A stretch of DNA of 32,218 nt, from contig JAGDCM010000037.1 in the NCBI GenBank assembly GCA_017958545.1, positions 1 to 32,218 on the forward strand, written 5' to 3'. The translations under genes and the position numbers were made by a program. Source of the stretch: Bacteroidaceae bacterium. GTDB taxonomy: Bacteria > Bacteroidota > Bacteroidia > Bacteroidales > Bacteroidaceae. The notes beneath the pieces are model-generated. The model made no database searches. It was not told the DNA's origin and saw only the letters and a list, made by a program, of their open reading frames with translations. This document shows, piece after piece, positions 7,762 to 16,264 of the stretch. Numbering within the stretch: the first letter of the stretch is position 1; each line of letters starts with the position of its first letter.

Positions 7762-9747
7762 TTATTTTTTTGCTATGACAATCACGAAGTTCTTCGCAGG
7801 CACTGTGAGTGTAATGCTGGTGCCGGAGGCAGAAATGGTGCTCTCCTGAGGCTGGATGGCATTGGGATTGTCGACAGTGTTCTCAAGCTCATAGTCGGAG
7901 AGGTCGAGAGTGATTGTCTTCACCTCACCGAGCTTCTTGATGCCCTTGAGGTCGATACGTACCGTCTCGTTGCCCTCACGGGTGTTGACAAGCTTCACGA
8001 TATACTCACCCTTCTTCGTGTCGGTGCAAGCCTGAGCGAAGAGACCATCCTCACCCGAAGGAGTGGGATTTGAGAGAGAGGTGGTGAGCACGTTGGTACC
8101 CTTGTTCTGAGAGAAGAGAGCCTGAATCCAGTAGGATGCCGTGCGGGCGCAACGCAGGTTGTCGAACCAGATGGCATCGGGACGCCACTGCCAACCCTTC
8201 ACATGAGCGAAGAGAGGAGCGTAGGTGGCCATGTGGACAACATCGGCATTCTTCTCCAGATTGAGCATGAAAGCAGCCTCGTAGATGGAAGCACCTGCGT
8301 GGTTGTACTTCTTGCCCTTGTCGTGGCAGGCATACTCGCCGGCAAATACCTTCGGACCGGTGCGGTCGTATTCGTCATAGCGGTTCATCTCGCGTTTGAA
8401 CCAGTCGATGTTGCGATAGAAGTGCTCGTCAACGAGGTCGGCCTTCTGCTCTTTCATAGCCTCCCAGCCGATATCAAAATTATGGCCCTCGGAATCAGGA
8501 CCGGAAGTGCCCACAATCTTGATTTCGGGATGAGCCTTGCGCACTGCGTCGGCAACAATCTTCACACGCTTGAAATAGAAATCGCCCCACTGCTCGTTTC
8601 CAATACCGAGGAACTTGAGATTGAAGGGAGCGGGATGTCCCATCTCGGCACGCAACTTACCCCACTTGGTGTTTACGCCACCGTTGGCAAACTCGATAAG
8701 GTCGTTGCAGTCGTCGATATAGGGCTTGAGAGCAGCCTCTGTGGCAGGCACGTGGGCAGACTCCTTATCCCAGTTCTGATACTGGCATGCCATACCAACA
8801 TTGAGGATGGGCAGAGGCTCGGAACCGAGTTCCTCGGAAAGCAGGAAGAACTCATAGAAGCCCAGACCATAAGACTGGAAATAATCGGGATAGTAGCGAT
8901 AGGTATAAGTAGACTCCCAACGGTTCTTGTTGAGAGGACGGTTTTCAACGGGACCTACCGTATTCTTCCACTGATAGCGGGTTTCCAGATTGGCACCCTC
9001 GACAATGCAACCGCCGGGGAAGCGGAACACACCCGGACGCATATCATAGAGAGCCTGGGCGAGGTCCTTACGCATACCGTTCTCGTGACCCTTCCATGTG
9101 TCCACGGGGAACAGCGAGAGATGCTCCACATCCATCACGCCGTCGCCGTTGCGACCGTTCTCCGAGCAGAGGAACACGCGCAGATTGGCAGCCTCCATAG
9201 TACGGTTCGACTTCAGTGTGACGGTGTATTTCTTCCACTCCTTGGAATTAACCTTGATGTCCTGAGAAGCGAAATCCTGATGCTCGTTCATAGTGTACTC
9301 GTCAATGAGCTGCACACGCAGCACCTGAGTTTTGCCCTCGGGCACGCGAGCCCAGACGGAGAAACGATATGATGCACCGCGCTTCACACCGATACCGAAG
9401 AAGCCTTCGTTCTGAAGACCCGTCCACATATCATTGTGACCGGCACAGGAAAGACGCACGTAATGAGGATTCTTCTCAAAGGGGCCGTCGTTCTTCACTT
9501 CCACCTTACCGAAGGCCTGCCATCCCATGAGATGGTCGGGAGTGAACTCGAAAGAGCGGTTCTTAACCAATTCTGCGTAGAGACCACCGTCAGCACCGTA
9601 GTTGATATCCTCGAAGAAGATACCGTACATCGTGGGCTGAATGACACTGCCGACCTTACCGGCTTCCACCGTGACAACGTTGTCCTGAGCACTCAGAGAC
9701 ATTGCACTTACTAACGCTGCACAAAAAAGGATTTTTCTTAGTTTCAT
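7762..9747 (-). CDS. Secreted GH51 alpha-L-arabinofuranosidase
   Basis: This retaining glycosidase removes alpha-L-arabinofuranosyl residues from arabinan, arabinoxylan or arabinogalactan. The 661-residue precursor has a signal peptide (1-20, SLSA-Q). After the first strands of the catalytic unit (YGIFFEDINYGADGG, 41-55) comes an inserted carbohydrate-binding-like beta-sandwich (about 75-215). The TIM barrel then resumes at RFPGGCIVEG. The acid/base is Glu385 in LGIGNEQWG and the nucleophile is Glu471 in VFAGEYACH. The typical GH51 C-terminal beta-sandwich ends the protein. It is the first gene of a probable operon with glmM 23 bases downstream, and has its own promoter at 9784-9816. Substrate preference cannot be read from the sequence. 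Confidence 0.94.
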   Translation of the reverse strand: MKLRKILFCAALVSAMSLSAQDNVVTVEAGKVGSVIQPTMYGIFFEDINYGADGGLYAELVKNRSFEFTPDHLMGWQAFGKVEVKNDGPFEKNPHYVRLSCAGHNDMWTGLQNEGFFGIGVKRGASYRFSVWARVPEGKTQVLRVQLIDEYTMNEHQDFASQDIKVNSKEWKKYTVTLKSNRTMEAANLRVFLCSENGRNGDGVMDVEHLSLFPVDTWKGHENGMRKDLAQALYDMRPGVFRFPGGCIVEGANLETRYQWKNTVGPVENRPLNKNRWESTYTYRYYPDYFQSYGLGFYEFFLLSEELGSEPLPILNVGMACQYQNWDKESAHVPATEAALKPYIDDCNDLIEFANGGVNTKWGKLRAEMGHPAPFNLKFLGIGNEQWGDFYFKRVKIVADAVRKAHPEIKIVGTSGPDSEGHNFDIGWEAMKEQKADLVDEHFYRNIDWFKREMNRYDEYDRTGPKVFAGEYACHDKGKKYNHAGASIYEAAFMLNLEKNADVVHMATYAPLFAHVKGWQWRPDAIWFDNLRCARTASYWIQALFSQNKGTNVLTTSLSNPTPSGEDGLFAQACTDTKKGEYIVKLVNTREGNETVRIDLKGIKKLGEVKTITLDLSDYELENTVDNPNAIQPQESTISASGTSITLTVPAKNFVIVIAKK

Positions 9748-9783
9748 AGTATGTTTATTTGTGTTTATTCATTTACAGCGTGC

Positions 9784-9816
9784 CAAATATATAAAAAAGT
9801 TGAGAGTTGCGTACAA
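9784..9816 (-). promoter_or_regulatory. Promoter of the GH51 gene
   Basis: On the minus strand TATATTTG (9791-9784) fully matches the -7 element. A TTG (9816-9814) lies 22 bases further upstream, slightly longer than the usual 19-21. The 5' untranslated region would be about 30 bases. Confidence 0.55.
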
Positions 9817-9832
9817 CGCGTAGAAAGTTTTT

Positions 9833-9863
9833 TTTGAAAATAATTGTTTTTTTTGTATTTTTG
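9833..9863 (+). promoter_or_regulatory. Strong-consensus promoter of holB, almost leaderless
   Basis: TTTG (9833-9836), 19 bases, then TATTTTTG (9856-9863) is a full match to the Bacteroidetes promoter. The holB ATG at 9872 is only 8 bases beyond the -7 box, so the mRNA should have a leader of a few bases at most. Confidence 0.7.
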
Positions 9864-9871
9864 CACACGAA

Positions 9872-10861
9872 ATGCAAGTAGACGACCGCCTAAAGCGCTT
9901 GATAATAGACAATCGCATGCCACAAGCACTGCTTTTAGCAGGCGATGCGGAGAGTGGAGCCCTGATGAAGGGACTCCGTTTGGCTCGTGCGCTGCTCTGC
10001 GAGAAGCAGGACGGCGAAGTGTGCGAGAACTGCTCCGGGTGCCACATGACGAGAACGTGGGCACACCCCGACCTTATCTTCTCACTGCCCGTATACAAAA
10101 AAAACTCCAACGATCATCCCATCACCGACGACTGGATGAATCAATGGCGCGAAATGCTGGAGGATACGCCAAATCCGAAACTGGAGGACTGGATGGCAAG
10201 GATAAAGAGCGAAAACCAGCAACTTACCATATACGTGAGCGAGAGTGACAGACTGCAGCAGAAGCTGCAGTTGCACGCCACTATGGGGGGAAGACGTGTG
10301 GTATTTATCTGGCTGCCGGAGAGACTCATGGAACAAGCCGCCAACAAGCTCTTGAAACTCATCGAGGAACCGCCGCAGGGCACACACTTCATTCTCGTGT
10401 CGGAGGAACCGGACAAGGTGTTGGGCACAATACAGAGCAGATGCCAGCGTATCGACGTGCCGCAAGGAAAGAGGAAAAAAACGAGTGAAGACGAAAGATA
10501 TTTCTTCACCTTGTTCGTGGAACTCATGCGATTGGCATACATGCGCAAGATAAAAGACCTGAAGGCATGGAGCGAGGAAGTGAGCCGTATGGGACGTGAA
10601 AGACAAGGGCAGATGCTCAGTTATTTCCAGTTCCTGCTGAGAGAGAACTTCATCTACAACCTGAAACGACCGGAAATGGTGTCGCTTTCGAAGGAAGAAG
10701 ACGAATTCTGCCAGAAATTCTCCCGTTTCATCAACGAAAAAAACATTATCCCTATCATGGAAGAAACCGAACTGGCACAAAGAGACATTGTGCAGAATGT
10801 CAATGCACGGATGGTTTTCTTCGACTACGCACTGAAAATAATAATACTCTTGATACAATAA
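9872..10861 (+). CDS. holB: DNA polymerase III delta-prime subunit
   Basis: This clamp-loader subunit helps load the beta sliding clamp at the replication fork. Its 329 residues show the delta-prime zinc module, with Cys43, Cys51, Cys54 and Cys57 (CENCSGC) followed by AHPDL. The AAA+ core includes AANKLLKLIEEPP (156-168) and TIQSRCQ (186-192). The P-loop position reads GDAESGALMKG and lacks a standard GxxGxGKT motif, so ATP binding is not expected, as in other delta-prime proteins. The start lacks roughly the first eight residues (the FxxVIGQE segment) found in most relatives. The promoter directly upstream leaves no room for an earlier start. It is first in an operon with ricT (21 bases later) and gldH, the usual Bacteroidales order. 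Confidence 0.88.
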   Translation: MQVDDRLKRLIIDNRMPQALLLAGDAESGALMKGLRLARALLCEKQDGEVCENCSGCHMTRTWAHPDLIFSLPVYKKNSNDHPITDDWMNQWREMLEDTPNPKLEDWMARIKSENQQLTIYVSESDRLQQKLQLHATMGGRRVVFIWLPERLMEQAANKLLKLIEEPPQGTHFILVSEEPDKVLGTIQSRCQRIDVPQGKRKKTSEDERYFFTLFVELMRLAYMRKIKDLKAWSEEVSRMGRERQGQMLSYFQFLLRENFIYNLKRPEMVSLSKEEDEFCQKFSRFINEKNIIPIMEETELAQRDIVQNVNARMVFFDYALKIIILLIQ

Positions 10862-10882
10862 TACTATAACATAGGAACACAC

Positions 10883-12037
10883 ATGAGTCAAGATAACATT
10901 ACATACAAAGGCGGAGCGGGACGCGGTCTCTCGGGAAGCGGATGGAATGTGGGCCACTACTGCCAGCACAACGTCTTCGACTATTTTGCCGACCTTCCCG
11001 ACAACCAAGTAGTTACGGATTTGGTGGAGGTACAATTCAAAAACACCAGAAAAGGATACTATCACAACTGTAACCAACTGGAAATAAAGAAGGGCGACAC
11101 GGTGGCTGTGGAAGCTTCGCCCGGACACGATATCGGAGTAGTGACACTGACCGGGCGCTTGGCTCAGATGCAGATGCTGAAAGCACACCTCAAGAGCGAA
11201 GACGAGGTGAAACGGCTCTATAGGCTGGCGACGGAAGCCGATATGGAGAAGTTTGAAGCAGCCAAAAGCCGTGAGCACAAGACGATGATTGAATCACGCC
11301 AGTATGCCAAAGACCTCGGACTGGAAATGAAGATTGGCGATGTGGAGTATCAGGGTGACGGAGGAAAGGCCATCTTTTACTACATCGCGGAGGGACGCGT
11401 GGACTTCCGACAACTCATCAAAGTGCTTGCAGAGGCTTTCCACGTACGCATCGAGATGAAACAGATCGGAGCACGTCAGGAGGCCGGGCGCATCGGCGGA
11501 TTCGGTCCCTGCGGCAGAGAACTATGCTGCGCCACATGGATGAAGAACTTCCAAAGCGTGGGCACAGCCGCTGCACGATTCCAGGATCTCACACTCAACT
11601 CACAAAAACTGGCAGGACAGTGCGCCAAACTCAAATGCTGCATGAACTATGAGGTGGATCAGTATATGGAAGCCTCAAGAAAGCTACCTCCGAGAGATGT
11701 TGTACTCTCCACACAGGACGGAGATTTCTACTGGTTCAAAGCAGATATACTGGCCGGCACCGTCAGTTATTCGAGCGACAAGCGTCTTGCCGCCAACATC
11801 ACCACCATCACTGCGGAAAGAGCACTGGAAATCATTGAGATGAACAAGGCCGGAGAAAAACCGCATGCCTTGGAGACGACACGCAAGAACGCCGCACCTG
11901 TATCCGTAGATTTGGCCACACAGGACGACCTGCACAGATTTGACGACGTACTCAAAAGCAAGAAAAAGAAAAAGAAGAAGAAAAAACATGCTCAGGCTCA
12001 AAATAGCCACGACGCTGATTCTGGCGCTGACGCTTAG
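10883..12037 (+). CDS. ricT: PSP1 domain protein, RicT (YaaT) homologue
   Basis: RicT of Bacillus is part of a RicA-RicF-RicT complex that binds iron-sulfur clusters and affects RNA processing by RNase Y. The role in Bacteroidetes is not established. The 384-residue protein contains the PSP1 C-terminal domain (about 95-185) and the conserved cysteine motifs GFGPCGRELCC (207-216) and CAKLKCC (247-253), which fit cluster binding. The C-terminus has a run of nine lysines followed by a low-complexity tail (HAQAQNSHDADSGADA). That tail overlaps the first 50 bases of gldH in another frame. It lies 21 bases behind holB. Confidence 0.9.
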   Translation: MSQDNITYKGGAGRGLSGSGWNVGHYCQHNVFDYFADLPDNQVVTDLVEVQFKNTRKGYYHNCNQLEIKKGDTVAVEASPGHDIGVVTLTGRLAQMQMLKAHLKSEDEVKRLYRLATEADMEKFEAAKSREHKTMIESRQYAKDLGLEMKIGDVEYQGDGGKAIFYYIAEGRVDFRQLIKVLAEAFHVRIEMKQIGARQEAGRIGGFGPCGRELCCATWMKNFQSVGTAAARFQDLTLNSQKLAGQCAKLKCCMNYEVDQYMEASRKLPPRDVVLSTQDGDFYWFKADILAGTVSYSSDKRLAANITTITAERALEIIEMNKAGEKPHALETTRKNAAPVSVDLATQDDLHRFDDVLKSKKKKKKKKKHAQAQNSHDADSGADA

Positions 12038-12716
12038 CAGTTGCCGCGAGGGAGTGCGCTACCATAGTTTCCTATCCGTTCCGGAAGAAGGATGGAGCCA
12101 CCGCGACACACTTTCGTACCCCGTGGGTCTGGACACCTTGGCACCATACCGGCAGATATGGGTAGAGGCACGTGTGGAGTGCGACTACCCGTATTCCACT
12201 CTGCCGCTTGTCGTCGAACAACGTGCAAAAGAGGGACATATAGAGGACAGTATAACATTATCCCTGTCAGAAGACAGCGTGCGACTCACCGGTAACGGAC
12301 TGCGACTGCTGCAATATCGTCAGGGACCTTTCACAATAGAAACAGCAACAGAGGAAATACGACTTCGTCATAATGCCGGAGCAGTAAAACTGTTGGGCAT
12401 CAAAGAAATTGGAATAGAAGTGGAAATCGCTGAAGAAAACGAAGATTCACGTGTGTTTGAGGCGCTTCCTGCCCGCGTCGATCCTAAGAAATATAAAAAG
12501 AAGAAGAGTGAAGCCCCAGAGGCTGCTACCTCCATAACTGAAGAACGGCAAGGGGATACCTATCACAGGAGTGAGCCCCAATACCATCCCCACATTGATG
12601 AACACGTGGAAAAGGAATATACTAAGGACACAATAGCCATAGATACGGCCAAAAGCACTGACCTGCCTCTCAGACAAAGCGATGAGACGGAGAATGAGAG
12701 CCAGGAACAGCATTAA
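11988..12716 (+). CDS. gldH: Gliding motility lipoprotein GldH family, with long C-terminal extension
   Basis: GldH is an outer-membrane-associated lipoprotein needed for gliding in Flavobacterium and widespread in Bacteroidetes, including non-gliding ones. From the ATG at 11988 the protein has 242 residues. The lipoprotein signal peptide ends at LTLSSC, with lipid-attached Cys19. I chose this ATG because an upstream in-frame ATG at 11940 would add an Arg/Lys-rich peptide in front of the signal sequence. The GldH beta-sandwich (about 25-150) ends at IGIEVEIAEEN. Residues 154-242 are hydrophilic and low in complexity (KKYKKKKSE, many Glu, Thr, His) and are encoded entirely antisense to rodA. 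Typical GldH proteins stop near residue 160. The start lies inside ricT, behind its A/G-only lysine tract. Confidence 0.83.
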   Translation: MLRLKIATTLILALTLSSCREGVRYHSFLSVPEEGWSHRDTLSYPVGLDTLAPYRQIWVEARVECDYPYSTLPLVVEQRAKEGHIEDSITLSLSEDSVRLTGNGLRLLQYRQGPFTIETATEEIRLRHNAGAVKLLGIKEIGIEVEIAEENEDSRVFEALPARVDPKKYKKKKSEAPEAATSITEERQGDTYHRSEPQYHPHIDEHVEKEYTKDTIAIDTAKSTDLPLRQSDETENESQEQH

Positions 12717-13919
12717 TACCACCGCACATCCCACAAATCCTTCTTCCTCGCCCACCGTACAGAAGATGAAATCCGTGTCCTGTTCTGGCACATATTTGAG
12801 TTTTGTCTGAGTACCGCAGAGAAAGCCCTTACCCCTGAGACCGCCGCTTCCGATAGCAATCTGAGCCTGTATCACGTTGTATCCCGCACCCTTAGGGTCA
12901 TCCTCCAGACCAAGCAGCACCTTGACACGCGTCTGCTGATGAGGCTGCAGGACATCCGTCAAAAGATAGTCTACACTGTAGAAAGTGACAATACTGCCGA
13001 GAGTAAACAACGCTATATAGACGTAGCGCATCACATGGTCCTTGAAAGCTAACAGCACAAGATAAATAATATCAACCACCAGCAATAACAGTACTACCCA
13101 AGAGGCATCGAACGGTAACACGTAATGACTGAATGATGCTGCACACACAATTATAAGTAGTCCAAAAAGAGACATGCGCAGAGACTCTCTTCTATCCTCT
13201 CCATAAATCAACAGGAGAACTGACATGAAAATATGTATCAGAGAAAGTACCAGATATTCTCCCGTCTTTATTTGCTCAACACCCCACAAAGGCAACTCTG
13301 CATAACGGGCTCCTATCACAAAATACATCACTGCTGCAATACCCGTAAATAGTATGCTCCCCGTCATTCCCTCACGATAGCACATTAAAAAGAAAGCCGC
13401 ATACACCAAGGCACTTCCCGTCTCTTTTTGCATTATGATAAGACCCATCGGTACAAGGAATATCAGGGATGCCAATATCAGATGCAACCACTTTGACAGC
13501 CTCAGCTTATATGTACTTATCACTTTTGCAGCACACAACGCAGTAGTAAATTTCGCAAATTCTGCCGGTTGCAGTTTGAACCCATGACCCAAATCAATCC
13601 ACGAGAGGCTGCCTTTCGTGTCATGTGCAAAAAAAGGTGTTACCACAAGAATGGCTATCATGCCAACATATAACACATAGGACAGAGACTCTATTATACG
13701 TTCGTCCACACTGAGCACCACGATGCCAAGAACTATTGCCGTACCAATCCACATGAGTTGCTTGCCGCTACGGCTGGCGAAGTCGAATATGCTGCCGCCC
13801 ACATCGAAATCGTAACTGGCACCGCACACACTCACCCATCCCATTACCATTAGAGCAACATAGAAGAGGATGGTAATCCAGTCTACAGAGTTCCATACGG
13901 AAAATTTCTCATTCTTCAT
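12447..13919 (-). CDS. rodA: SEDS peptidoglycan glycosyltransferase RodA
   Basis: RodA polymerises lipid II into glycan strands of the lateral wall, working with PBP2 (MrdA) and the MreBCD scaffold in the inner membrane. The 490-residue polytopic protein has the SEDS signatures GSLSWIDLGHGFKLQPAEFAK, GLEDDPKGAGYNVIQAQIAIG, YVPEQDTDFIFCTVGEEEGF and near the end GIPLPFFSYGGSS. It is longer than E. coli RodA (370 residues), with extra hydrophobic segments in the middle (about 225-310), as is common in Bacteroidetes. Its start overlaps the mrdA stop by 11 bases. The last 270 bases overlap the opposite-strand gldH. Confidence 0.95.
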   Translation of the reverse strand: MKNEKFSVWNSVDWITILFYVALMVMGWVSVCGASYDFDVGGSIFDFASRSGKQLMWIGTAIVLGIVVLSVDERIIESLSYVLYVGMIAILVVTPFFAHDTKGSLSWIDLGHGFKLQPAEFAKFTTALCAAKVISTYKLRLSKWLHLILASLIFLVPMGLIIMQKETGSALVYAAFFLMCYREGMTGSILFTGIAAVMYFVIGARYAELPLWGVEQIKTGEYLVLSLIHIFMSVLLLIYGEDRRESLRMSLFGLLIIVCAASFSHYVLPFDASWVVLLLLVVDIIYLVLLAFKDHVMRYVYIALFTLGSIVTFYSVDYLLTDVLQPHQQTRVKVLLGLEDDPKGAGYNVIQAQIAIGSGGLRGKGFLCGTQTKLKYVPEQDTDFIFCTVGEEEGFVGCAVVLMLFLALILRLIALSERQVSAFGRIYGYCVLSIFLFHVFINVGMVLGLTPVIGIPLPFFSYGGSSLWGFTLLLFIFLRIDAGRKRLKHT

Positions 13920-15774
13920 CCTCTACCGTGTTTGCTATAATATGACGATTCTGGAACATCTCTGCCTTCATTTCCGACTGATTTGAAAGATGTCCGTTGA
14001 TATACTGCTCCATCAGCAAAGCCCCTATCGGCACTCCGTAAGTAGCACCCCACTCTCCGTTCTCCACATACACACAGATAGCAATCTTCGGGTCATCCTT
14101 TGGAGCAAATCCCATGAATGCGGAATGGTCCTTACCGTGAGGATTCTGAGCAGTACCTGTTTTTCCGCAAACTTCATACATAGACGTCTCTGCCGAACGA
14201 CACGTTCCTCCCGTCACAGCCCGGCGCATACCTTCCACCACCAATTCGTAGTTCTGTCTGTCCACCATGGTGTAGCGTCTCGTGCGATAAATAGAATCCA
14301 GAGGCTCGTCTTGAATATGTTTCACGATATGCGGAGTGATAAACCAACCGCGATTGGCTATTGTGGCACCCAAATTAGCAATCTGCAAAGGAGTGAGAGT
14401 CACCTCTCCCTGTCCGATGGATATACTGATAATGGTAAGAGCGTTCCACGAACCGCGATACGCCTTATCATAGAATGCTGCGTTGGGAATCATGCCACGC
14501 TTCTCTCCTGGAAGATCCACACCAAGGGCATAACCGAATCCCATTGACACCATATAGTCTTTCCATGTTGTCATAGCATCCTGCACAGTCGGGTACTTGT
14601 GCCTGTTGCTAAACATACTCAACAAACCCCAACAGAAGAACGCATTGCACGAAGTGGCAATTGCCGGTTCGAGTGGAAGCGGCGCTCCGTGAGAGTGACA
14701 TCCCACAGTAAGACCGCCATAATGAAAACCGCGCGAACAGGGGAATGGCGTAGACGGTGTGATGATACCTTCCTGAAGGAACGTGAGTGCCTGCCCGGTC
14801 TTAAACGTACTGCCGGGAGGATATGTACCCATAATAGCACGATTAAGCAAAGGCTTATTTGGATCCTGACTGAGTTTGAGATTGTTTTTCCCCCTTTGAC
14901 GTCCCACCATAATACGTGGATCGTAAGCCGGGGAAGACACCATGCAGAGAATCTCTCCGGTATTCGGTTCAATCGCAACAATTCCGCCTTTCTTGCCCTC
15001 CATCAGCCTCTCACCAAGTGCCTGTAGGTCGGCATCAATGGACAAAGTGATATTCTTTCCCGGAACGGGCATCTTATCGTACTTTCCACCCTGATAATGT
15101 CCTTTTATACGACCTCGCGCATCTCGCAGGAGGATTTCCTCTCCCTTAATGCCACGAAGCTGTTTCTCGTAATATCTTTCCACACCGAGTTTACCGATGT
15201 AGTCTCCCATCTTATAATAGTCGTCCGACTCAATATCTTTGGGACCAACCTCACCCACATCACCCAGAATATGCGCTCCTATCGGGCGTTCGTATTGACG
15301 GATGCTGCGCTTCTGAATATAGAAGCCCGGATAATGAAACAGTTTCTCACGGAATCTGGAAAACTCCTCCACGGAAAGCTGAGACATGAACAACTGCTGC
15401 GTGTAACGGCTGTAACCCGGGTTTCTCCACGGATCCTTTATCTCCTCCATACGCCGGATGTACCATGTCTTGTCAATACCTAAGTCACGACACAGACCTG
15501 CAGTATCGACACCCAACTGTTCATTCATCACAACCATAATGTCATAAGCCGGTTGGTTGTATACCAGCAACTGCCCCTTACGGTCTCTTATCGCTCCTCT
15601 TGCAGGATACTGCACTCTATGATAGAACGCATTGCTGTCTGCCTTTACACGAAAGTCTTCACTGAGAAGTTGGAGAAAAAAGAGACGAACGAGATAGATG
15701 AGTACAATAACTACAGCTATACCTCCTATGACCCACTTCCTGTTTTCTATGTTATAGTCTCTTTCTTCTAACAT
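13909..15774 (-). CDS. mrdA: Penicillin-binding protein 2, lateral-wall transpeptidase
   Basis: This inner-membrane class B PBP cross-links peptidoglycan during elongation as the partner of RodA. It has 621 residues: one N-terminal membrane helix (about 14-36), the PBP dimer/pedestal domain (about 50-240) with RGAIRDRKGQLL, and the transpeptidase domain. The three active-site motifs are STFK (nucleophile Ser322, Lys325), SCN (375-377) and KTG (538-540). Its start overlaps mreD by 23 bases and its end overlaps rodA by 11, so expression is tightly coupled. It is a beta-lactam target. Confidence 0.96.
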   Translation of the reverse strand: MLEERDYNIENRKWVIGGIAVVIVLIYLVRLFFLQLLSEDFRVKADSNAFYHRVQYPARGAIRDRKGQLLVYNQPAYDIMVVMNEQLGVDTAGLCRDLGIDKTWYIRRMEEIKDPWRNPGYSRYTQQLFMSQLSVEEFSRFREKLFHYPGFYIQKRSIRQYERPIGAHILGDVGEVGPKDIESDDYYKMGDYIGKLGVERYYEKQLRGIKGEEILLRDARGRIKGHYQGGKYDKMPVPGKNITLSIDADLQALGERLMEGKKGGIVAIEPNTGEILCMVSSPAYDPRIMVGRQRGKNNLKLSQDPNKPLLNRAIMGTYPPGSTFKTGQALTFLQEGIITPSTPFPCSRGFHYGGLTVGCHSHGAPLPLEPAIATSCNAFFCWGLLSMFSNRHKYPTVQDAMTTWKDYMVSMGFGYALGVDLPGEKRGMIPNAAFYDKAYRGSWNALTIISISIGQGEVTLTPLQIANLGATIANRGWFITPHIVKHIQDEPLDSIYRTRRYTMVDRQNYELVVEGMRRAVTGGTCRSAETSMYEVCGKTGTAQNPHGKDHSAFMGFAPKDDPKIAICVYVENGEWGATYGVPIGALLMEQYINGHLSNQSEMKAEMFQNRHIIANTVEDEE

Positions 15775-16261
15775 AATCCAACAAAAGTCCCAGCGGATAA
15801 GACACTAAAAGAGAGGTGAGACACGACATGCTCATACCTGAGAAATCTGTAAAACTAAAATCCTCAAGCGCAAAGAACACTATGTGATATATCAGAAAGA
15901 GAACAAGCAAATAAAACAAATATTTTAGCACCCCTATCGAACTGTATGACGGTTCTGTGGTCTCCATTGCCTCCTTCGGCACAAGAGCGCGGAGCAAAGG
16001 TCGCTGTACGAAAGCAGCACAGGTAAGTGCCGCAGCACTCATACCCGTAGTACCGGAGAAGATATCTAAAATCAGGCCGCTCAGAAACGATGCTATCATC
16101 AACCTGATAGAGGGCGTGTTCAACGGAGCCCACGCCACAAACATCACCATCACCATCGGGATGGCATACGTGCCCAGATGGATATGATTCAAAACCACGA
16201 CCTGCAAGAGGAGCAATGCAGAAAGTTGCATCAACCGGCGTAAGACGTCTTTACCCTGCAT
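15752..16261 (-). CDS. mreD: Rod shape-determining membrane protein MreD
   Basis: MreD is a small integral inner-membrane part of the elongasome linking MreC, RodA and PBP2. The product has 169 residues with about five hydrophobic segments, the MreD pattern LDIFSGTTGMSAAALTCAAF and a basic end (YVRRKRL). Sequence identity in this family is low, so position between mreC (3-base gap) and mrdA (23-base overlap) supports the call. Confidence 0.9.
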   Translation of the reverse strand: MQGKDVLRRLMQLSALLLLQVVVLNHIHLGTYAIPMVMVMFVAWAPLNTPSIRLMIASFLSGLILDIFSGTTGMSAAALTCAAFVQRPLLRALVPKEAMETTEPSYSSIGVLKYLFYLLVLFLIYHIVFFALEDFSFTDFSGMSMSCLTSLLVSYPLGLLLDYVRRKRL

Positions 16262-16264
16262 ATC

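Noticed and set aside
8203..9372. 389-codon plus-strand open frame opposite the GH51 gene
   Set aside because: Antisense shadow. The GH51 frame has both catalytic glutamates and a signal peptide.
2309..9747. A polysaccharide utilisation locus around the GH2 and GH51 genes
   Set aside because: No SusC/SusD pair, sensor regulator or clustered enzymes are present, and the glycosidase genes are separated and on different strands.
10082..11278. 398-codon minus-strand open frame opposite holB and ricT
   Set aside because: Cys/His/Phe-rich product with no domain. It crosses the border of two well-supported genes on the other strand, so it is an antisense shadow.
11940..11987. Earlier in-frame ATG for gldH at 11940
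   Set aside because: It would put a very basic 16-residue peptide before a normal lipoprotein signal peptide. The ATG at 11988 fits better.
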